DNA from: CAYNDB01 sp964395915 | Lineage (GTDB): Bacteria > Nitrospinota_A > UBA7883 > JAJRTC01 | Direction: 5' to 3' | DNA: 5,924 nt | NCBI GenBank assembly: GCA_964395915.1 | Contig: CAYNDB010000135.1 | Location: 1 to 5,924 of the forward strand | In this document: positions 5,895-5,924 of the stretch, one piece after another | How positions within the stretch are numbered: position 1 is the first letter of the stretch | Layout: each line of letters starts with the position of its first letter | Program-made: the position numbers and the translations under genes | The notes under the pieces: generated by a model | What the model saw: the letters and a program-made list of their open reading frames with translations, nothing else | Database searches by the model: none | What the model was told of the DNA's origin: nothing

Positions 5895-5924
5895 ATGGGA
5901 CGAAAAAGAAGCCTTGTCGCAGAC
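5895..5924 (+). CDS. Possible start of a downstream gene (partial, ten codons)
   Basis: An ATG four bases after the hisH stop opens a frame reading MGRKRSLVAD to the window edge, with AGGG (5884-5887) seven bases upstream. The tight spacing suggests translational coupling. hisA often follows hisH, but its usual N-terminus is a hydrophobic beta-strand (for example IPAIDL), which this does not resemble. A basic start of this kind occurs in several DNA-binding proteins, including REP-associated transposases, but ten codons cannot decide it. Confidence 0.3.
   Translation, partial: MGRKRSLVAD

Overview
The window looks like a piece of a Gram-negative bacterial chromosome of moderate GC content. 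A chemoreceptor with a c-type haem motif, a sigma-54 enhancer-binding regulator and an ordinary hisB-hisH pair suggest something in or near the former Deltaproteobacteria, Nitrospirota or Nitrospinota. That placement is an inference from gene style, not a proven assignment.

Layout. Positions 1-144 hold the last 47 codons of a plus-strand reading frame. Its first 65 bases are a near-exact copy of an internal segment of the sigma-54 regulator gene at 2483-2547, and identity is perfect for exactly the first 55 bases. A hairpin at 202-232 separates this frame from the convergent methyl-accepting chemotaxis protein gene (271-1743, minus). A 241-base gap (1744-1984) carries the chemoreceptor ribosome site and one copy of a short palindromic repeat. 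Next on the minus strand come a PAS/AAA+/Fis-type sigma-54 activator (1985-3358) and, 12 bases upstream of it, a GT-B glycosyltransferase-like protein (3371-4438). These two probably form an operon read from a promoter with a perfect TATAAT lying only 7 bases before the first ATG. The divergent gap 4439-4662 contains that promoter, a double copy of the palindromic repeat in head-to-head orientation, and a plausible promoter for the plus-strand histidine genes. hisB (4663-5253) and hisH (5273-5890) follow, and a possible further reading frame starts at 5895 and runs off the window.

How the genes fit together. HisB and HisH belong to histidine biosynthesis. HisB is the imidazoleglycerol-phosphate dehydratase. 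HisH is the glutaminase subunit that feeds ammonia to HisF. The minus-strand genes look like accessory functions: a glycosyltransferase-like enzyme of unknown product, a transcriptional activator that probably senses a signal through a cysteine-bearing PAS domain, and a membrane chemoreceptor whose periplasmic domain carries a CxxCH haem motif. A common redox theme is possible but unproven.

I saw no CRISPR array, tRNA, rRNA, phage gene or defence system. The most notable signals are the covarying palindromic repeat family, the possible assembly junction at the left edge, and the glycosyltransferase-regulator pair.
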